64,000 nucleotides of DNA, from assembly GCA_938005745.1 (NCBI GenBank), contig CALLMM010000002.1:37000-100999 (forward strand), given 5' to 3'. The notes below the pieces were generated by a model. It worked only from the letters and a program-made list of their open reading frames with translations. It was not told the DNA's origin and made no database searches. Positions 9,051 through 17,110 of this stretch are shown in pieces. The translations under genes and the position numbers were made by a program. How positions within the stretch are numbered: the stretch's first letter is position 1; each line of letters begins with the position of its first letter. The stretch comes from an uncultured Chthonomonadales bacterium. GTDB taxonomy: Bacteria; Armatimonadota; Chthonomonadetes; Chthonomonadales; CAJBBX01.

Positions 9051-9181
9051 TGCTGTAGCCGGCTCTCTGAAACAACACGTTGCCCTGTCAGGTGACAATT
9101 CGAACGGACAGTGATATGCTATAGTATGATTTGCCTCCTCTGATGGAATAACCCGGCATCCATTGCAGGAGGAACTGGAGA

Positions 9182-10396
9182 TTGCAGAGTTCTGCTGGGA
9201 AGCCAGGCGTTCTGAATGCTCAACCTTCCGCGCCCCTGGTTCCGGATGAGCGCCACTCAATGAACAGGCAGGAGATCGCCATCGGGGAGCCGACGCTGAC
9301 CGAGCGGTTCGGTCGGCAGACCCTCTCCGCCAGAATCTGGATCGGACTGCAGGAGCACGAACTGTGGTTCCGCGTACAAAACGGCAGGATCGCCCATCGG
9401 ATCGAGCCGTTCGTTGCCGCCTGCTACCTGCTAGCGATGAAGACGAATATGCGGCTGTGCGTCCCGCAGGCGATCTCCCTGAAGATGATGGAGGGGCTGG
9501 AGGAGTTTCGCCAGATATTCTGCGAGTGGTATCCCGCGTTCCACCCGGTTGAGATCAGGACGGTTCCGCGCGCCCCGCAGGAGCAGATGCCGAAAGCGGA
9601 GGGCGTCGCCGCCTTTTTCACGGGAGGCGTCGACTCCTTCTACACGCTGCGCCAGCGCCTTTCCGAGCTGACCGGGCTGATCTTCGTGCACGGCTTCGAC
9701 ATCCCGCTGAAGAATACCGGGCTGCGCCAGCAGATCTCCGCCGAACTGCGCGCCGTCGCCGACCATGTGCAGATTCCCCTGGTAGAGGTCGAGACCAACC
9801 TGCGCGAGATCATAGACGCGCACCTCTCCTGGCCCGAGCACGCGCACGGAGCCGCGCTAGCCGCGGTCGCCCTCCTCTTTGCGCCGCAGTTTCACCGCGT
9901 CTACATCGCCGCCTCCAACTCCTATCCGGACTTCTCCGCGTTCGGGAGCCATCCGTTCACCGATCCGCTCTGGAGCACGGAAGAGGTCGAGATCGTGCAC
10001 GACGGCTTCTACACACGCCGCCTGCACAAGGTGGAGGAGATCGCCGGCTGGGACGTGGCGATGGATCATCTGCGGGTCTGCTGGAAGAACCGCGGCGGCG
10101 CGTACAACTGCTGCCGCTGTGAGAAGTGCGTGCGCACCATGGTCGCGCTGCGGATCGTTGGCGGGCTGGAGCGATGCAGAACCTTCCCCGGCGGGCTGCG
10201 GATGTGGGATGTCCGTCTGACAACGCCGGAGACGGAGTGGCTGCGGATCTGCACGCAGGAGAATCTGGAGGAGCTTCAGAAGCGCGACAGGAGAGACCCG
10301 GCTCTGGAGCGCGCGCTGAAGGACGGTCTCAGCGGGCGTTACCATCGCGGGGTCTGGAAGCTGGCGCGCCGTCTACTGCATCGTCTGCGCCGCTAG
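9182..10396 (+). CDS. PP-loop ATPase-like protein with a CxxC motif
   Basis: A 404-residue soluble protein. FFTGGVDSFYTL (about residue 145) is a PP-loop (SGGxDS-type) motif as in adenine-nucleotide alpha-hydrolases such as QueC and asparagine synthetase, which adenylate a substrate. Further on come HGFDIPL and a cysteine cluster, CWKNRGGAYNCCRCEKCV (about 300-317), which could bind zinc or iron-sulfur as in QueC/TtcA relatives. The N-terminal third is a divergent beta-rich region. The TTG at 9182 is chosen for its AGGAGGA site 7 nt upstream; an ATG at 9260 (MNRQEIAIGEP) is the alternative and better matches where the conserved part starts. Its substrate is unknown. It overlaps the convergent acyltransferase gene by 68 bp. 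Confidence 0.7.
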   Translation: MQSSAGKPGVLNAQPSAPLVPDERHSMNRQEIAIGEPTLTERFGRQTLSARIWIGLQEHELWFRVQNGRIAHRIEPFVAACYLLAMKTNMRLCVPQAISLKMMEGLEEFRQIFCEWYPAFHPVEIRTVPRAPQEQMPKAEGVAAFFTGGVDSFYTLRQRLSELTGLIFVHGFDIPLKNTGLRQQISAELRAVADHVQIPLVEVETNLREIIDAHLSWPEHAHGAALAAVALLFAPQFHRVYIAASNSYPDFSAFGSHPFTDPLWSTEEVEIVHDGFYTRRLHKVEEIAGWDVAMDHLRVCWKNRGGAYNCCRCEKCVRTMVALRIVGGLERCRTFPGGLRMWDVRLTTPETEWLRICTQENLEELQKRDRRDPALERALKDGLSGRYHRGVWKLARRLLHRLRR

Positions 10397-11492
10397 GAGC
10401 CGCCAGGTCCGTCCATTGCAGGCTCTCCGGCAGATGGTCGAAGATCGGCGGGCGCGGACGATTCCAGCAGAGCGCCTCCAGTCCCCCGCCGCCAACCGTC
10501 AGGATCGGCTGACGATGCAGCAGACCCTGTATCGCCGGACGGTCCGAGTCCAGACGCACCGCCAGCAGATCGTACATCGGTCCCCAGAGTCCTCCGCCGC
10601 TGTACTGAAACCGCCGCACCTCCGGCACGGCGCGCCACTTCATCTTGTACCGCAGGACGCCGTCCTCCGTAAATCCGCGAGAGCCGCCAAAATTGACACG
10701 CGCCAGTCCGCGCTCGCCTGCCATCTCGATCACCGCGCGAAACATCAGATTGACGACTTTCGACTGCAGGATCGCCGGTTCGCCCTGCAACCATCCCATC
10801 TTCGCAAACCATGCCTCCTGCGGTCGAAACCCGACGACGCCTCCCGCCACCCACTCCTCGCCCCGAAAGGCACACAGCAGACTGCCGTTTTTCAGGATCG
10901 CCTCCACTTCGTGATAGTGCGGCTCAAACCCGTGCCGCGCATGACGCGCCTGTATGGTCGGTTTGAGCATCTCCTCAAAGAAAAACGGGAGACGCTGCGG
11001 GTCGCGGTTCACCTCGATCCGCAGCCCGCTCTCCTGCGCGGCGCGTATCTCCTGCCGCAGCGTCCGGCTGATCCGCTTCAGTGTCTCCTCCGCCGAAGGC
11101 TGCACTGGGACGACGCAGTCCACCCACGCCGCATGGATGCGCCACCCGCGGTGACGGAAGAGCGGAAGCATCCAGGGGTTCGCCGGACAGACGATCAGAT
11201 CATACGGCTCACAGGCAGACGCGGAGGGAGCGCGGAGGATCGTCGGCAGCCGCTCTCGTCCCCGCCTCGACGCCTGAAAGCCCTCGCCGAACAGCATCTC
11301 CAGCAGGTAGTCCATGCCTTCCATCCAGCCGTATGCCAGCGCGCGGACCGGCGCGCCGTCGGGACCGCATCCCGTGATCTCTCGAACGGGGAGGCGCAGG
11401 CAGGCGCGGGCATGGCGCAGAATGGCGTACGCCCCGTGCAGGCGCAGGCGGGTCGGTTCGGGCAGACGGCGCAGAAGTGATGTGATCGGCAT
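10329..11492 (-). CDS. FemAB/GNAT-like acyltransferase
   Basis: A 387-residue protein of the GNAT fold, in the FemAB-like branch that joins aminoacyl or acyl groups to cell-envelope precursors. Visible features are AAWVDCVVPVQPSAEETLKR followed by TLRQEIRAAQESGLRIEV (the start of the second GNAT domain, about 150-180) and LLCAFRGEEWVAGGVVGFR (about 230), then GLARVNFGGSRGFTEDGVLR. These match the acetyltransf_6 type seen in exopolysaccharide loci, including the protein at 46242. The ATG at 11492 has a GGGAGG site about 11 nt upstream. Its 3' end overlaps the PP-loop gene on the other strand, which may tie their expression through antisense RNA. The acceptor is not known. Confidence 0.7.
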   Translation of the reverse strand: MPITSLLRRLPEPTRLRLHGAYAILRHARACLRLPVREITGCGPDGAPVRALAYGWMEGMDYLLEMLFGEGFQASRRGRERLPTILRAPSASACEPYDLIVCPANPWMLPLFRHRGWRIHAAWVDCVVPVQPSAEETLKRISRTLRQEIRAAQESGLRIEVNRDPQRLPFFFEEMLKPTIQARHARHGFEPHYHEVEAILKNGSLLCAFRGEEWVAGGVVGFRPQEAWFAKMGWLQGEPAILQSKVVNLMFRAVIEMAGERGLARVNFGGSRGFTEDGVLRYKMKWRAVPEVRRFQYSGGGLWGPMYDLLAVRLDSDRPAIQGLLHRQPILTVGGGGLEALCWNRPRPPIFDHLPESLQWTDLAAPSGADDAVDGAPASRPRDGNAR

Positions 11493-11602
11493 GAAACTTG
11501 AGCCTCCCTTTCACGGTAAGTATCGGTTCCGGTCGGACATCTGTGTACCGTCTCTTCCTCTTCCCGTCAGGACAGGGTTATAATACAGGAGAGGTGATGG
11601 AC

Positions 11603-12062
11603 ATGTCTATAACGCGGGCGGGACGTGTCGTACGCTATCCTCATTCGGATGGGAAACCGATGGCGGAGATGCCGCAGCGTCTGGAGGCGATGATCTACCT
11701 TATAACCGCGCGCCCTACCGCCGGGGAGGATATGGATCGGAAGTACCGGCTGGATCAGCTTGAGCCGGTGACCCTGTACCGGCTGATCGGTCGCAAGTAT
11801 CAGCAGGCGCCGAACGAGCGCCGCGGCGATCGCGAATGGCGGGCGACGAGCGAGCTGCTAGGATAGCACGTGACGGTACAGGCGGAGGACAGCGGGTACG
11901 TTGTTTGTCTTCAGGGAGCAGCTGCAACAGATGCGGATGCGCGAGGAGGAGGCGATACAACGTGCGCAGGAGGAGGCTCGGAGGCACGCTGAACTGTCGG
12001 CGAGAGTGCGTCTCATGGAAGAGGAGCTGCACCGGTCGAAGGGAGAGGGTAGGACGCGGACG
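11603..12062 (+). pseudogene. Uma2-like nuclease-family remnant
   Basis: Two pieces of a Uma2 (PD-(D/E)XK-fold) protein in different frames. The first (11603-11866) opens with VRYPHSDGKPMAE, the usual Uma2 N-terminus. It then jumps to a piece matching its C-terminal third (LYRLIGRKYQQAPNERRG, WRATSELLG), so the catalytic middle is missing. The second piece, in another frame (from about 11876), reads TAGTLFVFREQLQQMRMREEE and a charged coiled coil, which is how Uma2 proteins end. The ribosome site AGGAGAGG precedes the ATG at 11603. Both deletion and frameshift argue for decay. The family assignment rests on recognised motifs only. Confidence 0.55.
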
Positions 12063-12165
12063 ACTGAGGAATTCACCGGCTGCGTCTCTGCTTACGGCAG
12101 AGGGCGGATAACTGCGACGGCGTTACCGCGACATACTCTTCGCCCAGACGCTCCCTCACGGACCG

Positions 12166-12206
12166 GCAAAAACGGGCAGGGAGCGTGAAGTCTCTCCCTG
12201 CCCGTT
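12166..12206 (-). terminator. Terminator of the desaturase gene
   Basis: A perfect 13-bp stem (AACGGGCAGGGAG ... CTCCCTGCCCGTT on the plus strand, 10-nt loop). Read on the minus strand it is followed by TTTTT, and it lies about 50 nt beyond the desaturase stop codon: a canonical intrinsic terminator. Confidence 0.8.
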
Positions 12207-12258
12207 GACGGCGCGCCATGGCGACACGAAGACGCGGCGGCTTTCCGCAGCGCGTCAC

Positions 12259-13299
12259 CTACACTCTGTTCTGCTTCGGCAGGGAGCGCAGTGAGCGAAA
12301 GCTGACCAGTCTTCCGTTTGGCTCATCCCATAGATTGAGGGTGAGCGACTTCAGGCTCTTGCGCAGGGTCAGCGGCTCCACCGCCTGCAGTTCGGGAACC
12401 TCATCGTAGCACCGCTGCAGGTTGTAGTTGGGAATGCGGGGGCGCAGATGGTGGATATGATGCAGCCCGATATTTCCGGTGAACCACTGCAGCACCTTCG
12501 GCAGCTTGTAGTAGGAGCTGTCCTCCAGCGCGGCGCGCACCGGATCCCACTCGTCGTGGCGTCCCCAGAAGACCCCCTCATACTGATGCTGCACATAGAA
12601 GAGCCAGACGCCTGCGGCTCCGGCAACCATCATCACCGGCAGCTGGATCATCAGATAGGTCTTCCAGCCGATCGTGAACCCGGCGGCGAGAAAGATGCCC
12701 AGAATCATCAGGTTGGTGATATGCACGCTCCGGCGCATACGCGCATTGGCGCCGCGATGCGGGAACCGCTGCACGATCAGAAACAGAACCGGGGGCGCCA
12801 GAATGAACAGCACCAGCGGATTGCGGAAGAGCCAGTAGGCGATCTGGTGCAACTTCGGGGCGTTGCGATACTCCTCCACCGTCATCGTCCAGATGTCGCC
12901 GCTTCCCCGGCGATCCAGGTCTCCAGCGGTGGCGTGATGTTCGGCGTGCACCTGCTGCCAGTCGGCAAAGGGCGTGAAGGTCAGCGCGCCGGTGATGTGT
13001 CCCAGAATGCGGTTGGCGCGGCGCGAGGCGAAGAACGAGCCATGACAGCAGTCATGGAAGAAGATAAAGATACGCACCAGCAGCCCCGCCGCCAGCACGA
13101 TCAGGGGAAGCACCAGCCAGTAGGAGACGCCCTGTCGAATCATCCATACCATCAGCCCCCACAGCGCAAAGTAGGGGATCATCGTGTCGAGCAGCTGTCC
13201 AATGGCTTTGCGAAGATCCGGCTTCTCATATTTTGACAGAGACCGGTACCATTCGGACCGGGTCGCCGGCACCTTCGCTTCAACCGTTTGAGAGGTCAT
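12259..13299 (-). CDS. Membrane fatty acid desaturase
   Basis: A 346-residue integral-membrane di-iron desaturase, inserting a double bond into membrane acyl chains. The three histidine boxes are present in order: HDCCHGSFF (about 93), HAEHHATAG (about 130) and LHHIHHLRPRIPNY near the C-terminus. Hydrophobic spans lie between (for example MIPYFALWGLMVWMI). The ATG at 13299 (MTSQTVEAK) has a GGAG ribosome site 9-10 nt upstream; the frame is open further upstream without a site. It looks like a single-gene unit with its own terminator. A role in membrane fluidity fits the cold-shock gene nearby, but no functional link is shown. Confidence 0.9.
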   Translation of the reverse strand: MTSQTVEAKVPATRSEWYRSLSKYEKPDLRKAIGQLLDTMIPYFALWGLMVWMIRQGVSYWLVLPLIVLAAGLLVRIFIFFHDCCHGSFFASRRANRILGHITGALTFTPFADWQQVHAEHHATAGDLDRRGSGDIWTMTVEEYRNAPKLHQIAYWLFRNPLVLFILAPPVLFLIVQRFPHRGANARMRRSVHITNLMILGIFLAAGFTIGWKTYLMIQLPVMMVAGAAGVWLFYVQHQYEGVFWGRHDEWDPVRAALEDSSYYKLPKVLQWFTGNIGLHHIHHLRPRIPNYNLQRCYDEVPELQAVEPLTLRKSLKSLTLNLWDEPNGRLVSFRSLRSLPKQNRV

Positions 13300-13571
13300 A
13301 TTCGAAACTCCAGAAAACACATTCGTCGTTTTAAGTATAGCCGCGATACCCTTCGTTTTCGTCAAGCGCGGCAAAAAACGCTGTTGAGAAATTCGGGGGC
13401 GTGAAGGCGTCAGGAACACAGCGACATCTCAGGCATGCGCCTTACAGGCGGTGTGTGTGTAGAAAGCACGCGGAAGGTCCCTGAACATATCATAGCTGTG
13501 TCCGAGGGACTATTCGACCTGACAGGGGTCTTTTCCTGCATCTTTAAGATAGATATGCCATGCCGCGCGCC

Positions 13572-13778
13572 CTATCGTCGTCTGGCGGAGCGGAGGGGGC
13601 GTCGTCTGGCGCGGGCATCGCTCTCCCCTTTCTCGGGGTTCTGGGACGACAGACCGCTCAGAGGAACGCGCACGCCGCAGCGCGAGCAGTAGGAGGCGTC
13701 CCGGCGGACCGCGGCGATCGGCAGACGCAGAACATACCCGCAGCCGGGACAGGCGACAGAGATCTCAGGAGGCGGCAT
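13572..13778 (-). CDS. Small zinc-ribbon protein (68 aa)
   Basis: A 68-residue protein starting MPPPEISVACPGCGYVLRLP. Two knuckles, CPGC and CSRC, about 22 residues apart, make a zinc ribbon like those at the start of MJ0042-type or DksA-like small proteins. The C-terminal half is arginine/serine-rich and probably disordered. The ATG at 13778 has AGG about 8 nt upstream; an ATG eight codons earlier has a poorer site. Nothing in the surroundings suggests a partner. The 270-nt stretch to its left (13300-13571), up to the desaturase start, shows no other gene. Confidence 0.5.
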   Translation of the reverse strand: MPPPEISVACPGCGYVLRLPIAAVRRDASYCSRCGVRVPLSGLSSQNPEKGESDARARRRPLRSARRR

Positions 13779-13857
13779 GGAAGAGCCTGCCTTTCCGCGC
13801 ATAATCAGCGCATACGCTCATCTGGATAGAACCTTCCTTTCCTGACCATGCAGAGGA

Positions 13858-13962
13858 AAATAAAAAAGCCTCTTTTTCTAACGCGCTATTACGCGCTGAA
13901 AAAAGAGGCTTCGCTCTCTCGCATTGGTAACAGTTCGTTTCCGCAGCCGCAGAACGGCTGTA
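13858..13962 (-). ncRNA. Candidate small RNA with own promoter and terminator
   Basis: On the minus strand a TATAAT (13968-13973) is followed by about 100 nt without a credible reading frame. The predicted RNA has a 6-bp hairpin (CAGCCG/CGGCTG, 13944-13960) and ends in a long hairpin (13866-13911; AAGCCTCTTTTT paired with AAAAAGAGGCTT) followed by TTTTTTATTTT. Promoter, structure and terminator in this order fit an independent small RNA. No known RNA family was recognised (not 6S, SRP or tmRNA by their conserved motifs). It could also be an attenuated leader of the zinc-ribbon gene about 80 nt further on. Confidence 0.4.
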
Positions 13963-13967
13963 TCTCT

Positions 13968-13973
13968 ATTATA
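13968..13973 (-). promoter_or_regulatory. -10 element of the candidate small RNA
   Basis: TATAAT on the minus strand (ATTATA on the plus strand). The -35 region (around TTCGAAC) is a poor match. Confidence 0.4.
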
Positions 13974-14044
13974 CCCCTCTTTTTCGCTCCTGTTCGAAAG
14001 GCGAAAAAATGTTTTTTGCGAAACCACATATCTTTTTCATTTCG

Positions 14045-14053
14045 TGGTATAAT
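14045..14053 (+). promoter_or_regulatory. Extended -10 promoter of the cold-shock gene
   Basis: TGGTATAAT, an extended -10 box (TGn before TATAAT), 160 nt before the cold-shock ATG. It implies a 5' leader of about 150 nt, which is typical of cold-shock genes whose leader RNA is thermosensitive. No good -35 box is seen. Confidence 0.65.
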
Positions 14054-14212
14054 ACATCTGCTTCCCCAGACAGGGGACGTGTTCGATGTTAGTGAGAGTC
14101 CAGGCTGTGAAGATGCGTCCCGTCGGCTTCTGCCGGTTGGCTTTTCTGACCTGCTGCGTCTTTCCCCTGCATTAACGGACACAATTTCCAAAGCATCAGG
14201 AAGGAATCTATC

Positions 14213-14422
14213 ATGACGACCGGAACGGTCAAGTGGTTCAACGCCGCCAAAGGGTTCGGGTTTATCGCCCGCGAGAACGGTGAGGACGTTTTCGTCCATT
14301 TCAGCGCCATTCAGGCGGACGGTTACCGCGAGCTTTACGAGGGTCAGCGCGTTCAGTTCGAAGTTGAGAACGATCCGCGCGGCAAGGGGCTGCGAGCCTC
14401 CAACGTTATCGTCCTGTCCTAA
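14213..14422 (+). CDS. csp: Cold-shock protein (CspA family)
   Basis: A 69-residue OB-fold RNA chaperone. The RNA-binding motifs are intact: [19 protein letters not shown] (RNP1, KGFGFI) and DVFVHFSAI (RNP2), and the length is standard for the family. It binds single-stranded RNA and melts structure during cold or stress. An AAGGAA site lies 8 nt before the ATG, a promoter with extended -10 lies about 160 nt upstream and a textbook terminator follows, so it is a single-gene unit with a long leader, as in many csp genes. Confidence 0.97.
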   Translation: MTTGTVKWFNAAKGFGFIARENGEDVFVHFSAIQADGYRELYEGQRVQFEVENDPRGKGLRASNVIVLS

Positions 14423-14465
14423 GTTTTAGCAGGCCGATAGGCGCATAACTTTAGTTATGTAGAGA

Positions 14466-14497
14466 AAGGCTGTTCCTCCGGGAACAGCCTTTTTTTA
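14466..14497 (+). terminator. Intrinsic terminator of the csp gene
   Basis: AAGGCTGTTCC, loop TCCG, GGAACAGCCTT followed by a T-run: a textbook rho-independent terminator about 45 nt after the stop codon. Confidence 0.95.
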
Positions 14498-14589
14498 TGG
14501 CTTCTGCACGCCCTGCATCCCTCGCTCCCGGAAAAAGGATAATCCGATCCCGCCATGAAATCTGAAACAAACTCTCCATGGAGCGGGTG

Positions 14590-15698
14590 ATGAGACGATA
14601 TCCTTTCTGTGGCGCAGGCAATCCGGCAAATGCGCGTTTCTGCTCGCAGTGCGGTCGTGCGATCGCGGAACAGACCGCCCCGAGCGCGGCGCGGACCGCC
14701 CCGTTCGCCTCTTCTGTCGGTCCCGCTCCCGCTGCGTCCGCGACCGGCATCGTCTGGCTTCGCCGGCGCGATGCGTGGAACGGGCTCGCGTTAGACTATC
14801 CTTCCGGCTGGGAGGTGCGATGCCTCAAAGGGATTGTTACGGCGCAGGAGGACGTGACCGGCAACTGCAGCGCGCTGTTGTGGCCCATCCGCCTTCCCGC
14901 GCAGATGCCGCTGATCCAGGCGGCGCAGCAGCTGGTCGGCAGCCTGACCATCCACGCCGACGCGGCAGGATGCGGGATCATCTCCGGCTTCCAGTGCCCG
15001 GCTTCCGTCGTCTCCTCCCGCGTGGAGACGCTGGGAAAGATCCTCGCCTCCTTCCAGCCGATACGCCGATGGAAAAACAGACCTTTCGCGAGCCGGCGGA
15101 GATCGCCCGCGCCGGCATGTCGCCGCAGAGCATGGAGCTGAGCGCGGCGCAGATGATCACCGGCTACGAGGAGCAGGGAACGCGGCTGCAGCAGAAGACC
15201 GCCGTTACCGTTCAGCGTTACCATACGGGAATGGGGATGGGCGGGTACTGGTCCGCCAGTCTGGTCTCCTTCTATCGCGCCCCCGCGGCGGAGATGGCGA
15301 TGGCGCAGGTAGAGACGATCCTGACCGGCATCCTCGATTCGGTGCAGGCAAACCGGGCATGGGAACAGCAGGAGCTGCTGCGCGGTCAGCAGTACACCCT
15401 GTGGGCGCAGCAGGACATGGCGCGAAGGCGCGCCGGCATCTCGCGGACGCTGAGCGAGACCACCGACATGATCACGCAGAGCTACTATGAGCGGTCAGCG
15501 GCGTATGACCGGATGAGCTACGCCTGGTCCAACGCCTTTCGCGGCAGACAGGATATGACCGACTCCTACGGCGACGTCTATAATGTTCCCATCGGGTACG
15601 ATCAGTACTGGCGCGACCATCTAGGCAGTGTCTACGGAGGAACCTGGCTCACCGATCCCGATCCCTCCTGGCATCGCCTCGACTCGACCGGACTCTGA
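14590..15698 (+). pseudogene. Frameshifted zinc-ribbon protein gene
   Basis: One protein read in two frames. The first frame (from the ATG at 14590 with GGAG upstream) encodes a zinc-ribbon-like start, YPFCGAGNPANARFCSQCG, in which the usual first cysteine is tyrosine. A domain with DYPSGWEVRCLKG, ending LGKILASFQPI near 15060, follows. The second frame continues from about 15065 (TPMEKQTFREPAEIARAG) to the stop at 15698, with the family-typical tail AGISRTLSETTDMITQSYYE and YDQYWRDHLGSVYGG. The join requires one frameshift near 15060-15070. Either it is a genuine pseudogene, as the lost cysteine suggests, or two overlapping genes, or a sequencing error. The function of the family is unknown to me. 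Confidence 0.6.
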
Positions 15699-15749
15699 TC
15701 TCCCCGAAAAGTTACCGTTTTTGCATGTTCGCCCAGAACCCGGTATTTC

Positions 15750-15765
15750 TGGCATACAATATGCG
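15750..15765 (+). promoter_or_regulatory. Sigma-54-type -24/-12 promoter
   Basis: TGGCATACAATATGCG: GG and GC separated by exactly 10 nt, as required for RpoN promoters. A transcript would start near 15776. It does not lead directly into a convincing gene; what follows is a hairpin-rich stretch and then a second such promoter at 16119. Confidence 0.6.
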
Positions 15766-15775
15766 ATAGTCTTAG

Positions 15776-16110
15776 ATAGGGGATGCCTTCACGGGTACAT
15801 CCTGTCAACGTCCCGGTTCCTGAACCCGCCTTTTGCCAGCAGGCATTCCGTCTCCCGCCGGGCTGTCTGCTCCTTCCCTGTCTGCGCAGAAGGGGCCAGA
15901 AGCAGGTCTCTCTCCTGCTTCTGCTGCGCGACCCTGACGGGGAGGGCGTCTTCGGGACGCCCTCCCCGCTTCTGGTTCCGTTCCTCCAACCGTATTAGCC
16001 CGATGACGCCTCTCTGCGCCCGTCTCCCTGCCGTCAGGCAGTCTATCTGTAGAGAGCGAAGCCTGCTGAACCCGTAAAAACACCGGTTTTCCGTGTTTCT
16101 TTAGGTTGCG
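15776..16110 (+). other. Hairpin-rich transcript region, no convincing gene
   Basis: About 335 nt between two sigma-54-type promoters. It contains a strong hairpin with UUCG-type loop (GGGGAGGGCGTC, TTCGG, GACGCCCTCCCC, about 15941-15969). An adjacent hairpin (CAGAAGCAGG, TCTCTCT, CCTGCTTCTG) has a left arm that could instead pair with GCTTCTGG after the first hairpin, giving two exclusive folds. A short frame from 15783 reads VPVPEPAFCQQAFRLPPG then CLLLPCLRRRG, which vaguely resembles a PEP-CTERM tail but lacks a ribosome site. It could be a structured RNA, a leader, or the remnant of a PEP-CTERM gene. Confidence 0.35.
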
Positions 16111-16118
16111 CCTGCTTC

Positions 16119-16134
16119 TGGCACAAGTTGTGCG
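16119..16134 (+). promoter_or_regulatory. Sigma-54-type promoter of the first PEP-CTERM gene
   Basis: TGGCACAAGTTGTGCG has the full TGGCAC -24 box and correct 10-nt spacing to GC of the -12 box. The predicted start near 16145 gives a leader of about 75 nt before the PEP-CTERM gene at 16219. Confidence 0.7.
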
Positions 16135-16218
16135 TCTACCTTTCATTGTAAACAATTGGCTGTACTGCTGTTTCATGCGAAGGAGAGTACAGCGCGGTAC
16201 ACGATGAAAGGTATTTCC

Positions 16219-16932
16219 ATGGTCACAAGCGTTCGTCGAACCCTTTTTGCGCTCTCTCTGCTGGTCTTTGCGGGAATGCTCTCGACGGCTGCCAAGGCGC
16301 AGCTGATCGGCCCCCATCCGAGCGGAGGTCTTTCATATCAGAGCTTTGCTGACAGTCCGTTTTTCGGGCTTCCTTTCTCCTGGTTCTATCTGGAGGACTT
16401 TGAGGATCATGCGCTGAACGTTCCGGGGGTCAGCGCCAGCGCCGGAGGCGTTACCAGCGTTATCTTCGGACCGGGCTACCACGACTCGGTGGATGGAGAT
16501 GATGGGGTCATAGACGGCAGCGGTCTGGACGGCGACTCCTACTTCCACCGCTACGGCATACTGGGCATCCAGTTCACTTTTAATGCCAGCGTTCTCGGCT
16601 CCCTGCCGACCCATGCGGGGCTGGTCTGGACCGACGGCGAAAGCCCCATCTTCTTTGAAGCGTTTGATGAGAACGGCAACTCGCTTGGCGTCCTGAATGG
16701 GAGCCACTCTACTAGCGGATACACCGGCCAGTCGGATGAGGACCGTTTCTACGGCGTCGTGCACATGGGCGGCATCTCCGCCATCAGGATCAGTCAACAA
16801 TTTGGCGGGATCGAGATTGACCATCTGCAGTTTGGACGGATCGCCGCCGTGCCGGAGCCGGGAGTCTTCGCCATGCTCGCGGGAATGGCGGCTTTCGGAG
16901 GCGGACTGCTCCTGCGCCGGCGTCGCTCCTGA
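16219..16932 (+). CDS. PEP-CTERM sorting-domain protein
   Basis: A 237-residue exported protein. It has a signal peptide (TLFALSLLVFAGMLSTAAKA), a beta-rich body and a C-terminal PEP-CTERM signal: VPEPGVFAMLAGMAAFGG, a short hydrophobic span and RRRRS. Exosortase recognises this tail and cleaves it, releasing or anchoring the protein at the cell surface with the exopolysaccharide. The body (FEDHALNVPGVSASAGGVT, FFEAFDENGNSLG) resembles PEP-CTERM lectin-like proteins of unknown ligand. The ATG at 16219 is preferred because GAAAGG lies 8 nt upstream; one at 16204 has its nearest site 17 nt away. A sigma-54-type promoter precedes it and a perfect terminator follows. Confidence 0.88.
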   Translation: MVTSVRRTLFALSLLVFAGMLSTAAKAQLIGPHPSGGLSYQSFADSPFFGLPFSWFYLEDFEDHALNVPGVSASAGGVTSVIFGPGYHDSVDGDDGVIDGSGLDGDSYFHRYGILGIQFTFNASVLGSLPTHAGLVWTDGESPIFFEAFDENGNSLGVLNGSHSTSGYTGQSDEDRFYGVVHMGGISAIRISQQFGGIEIDHLQFGRIAAVPEPGVFAMLAGMAAFGGGLLLRRRRS

Positions 16933-16967
16933 CGCACTTCCCATCACGCCTGCTGTTTCGGCACGTC

Positions 16968-17019
16968 AGGCAGCCCGTCCGCCTCTCTTCTATAGAGGAG
17001 GCGGACGGGCTGCCTTTTT
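16968..17019 (+). terminator. Intrinsic terminator of the PEP-CTERM gene
   Basis: A stem of about 19 bp (AGGCAGCCCGTCCGCCTCT and its complement, 8-nt loop) followed by TTTTT, 36 nt after the stop codon. Confidence 0.95.
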
Positions 17020-17094
17020 GACGGTGCGAAGCCATCCGGGAGATGCTGCCACCGGCTGATGAAAAAGACGGTTTGAGAATCGGACAGACGAATC

Positions 17095-17110
17095 TGGCAC
17101 AGATTATGCA
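17095..17110 (+). promoter_or_regulatory. Sigma-54-type promoter before the broken sugar transferase
   Basis: TGGCACAGATTATGCA: full -24 box, GG-N10-GC spacing and a good -12 box. The predicted start is near 17121, about 145 nt before the remnant gene at 17268. Confidence 0.7.

Noticed and set aside
11579..11584. TATAAT as promoter of the Uma2 remnant
   Set aside because: The transcript would begin inside the ribosome site of the ATG at 11603, so the match may be chance; not listed as a feature.
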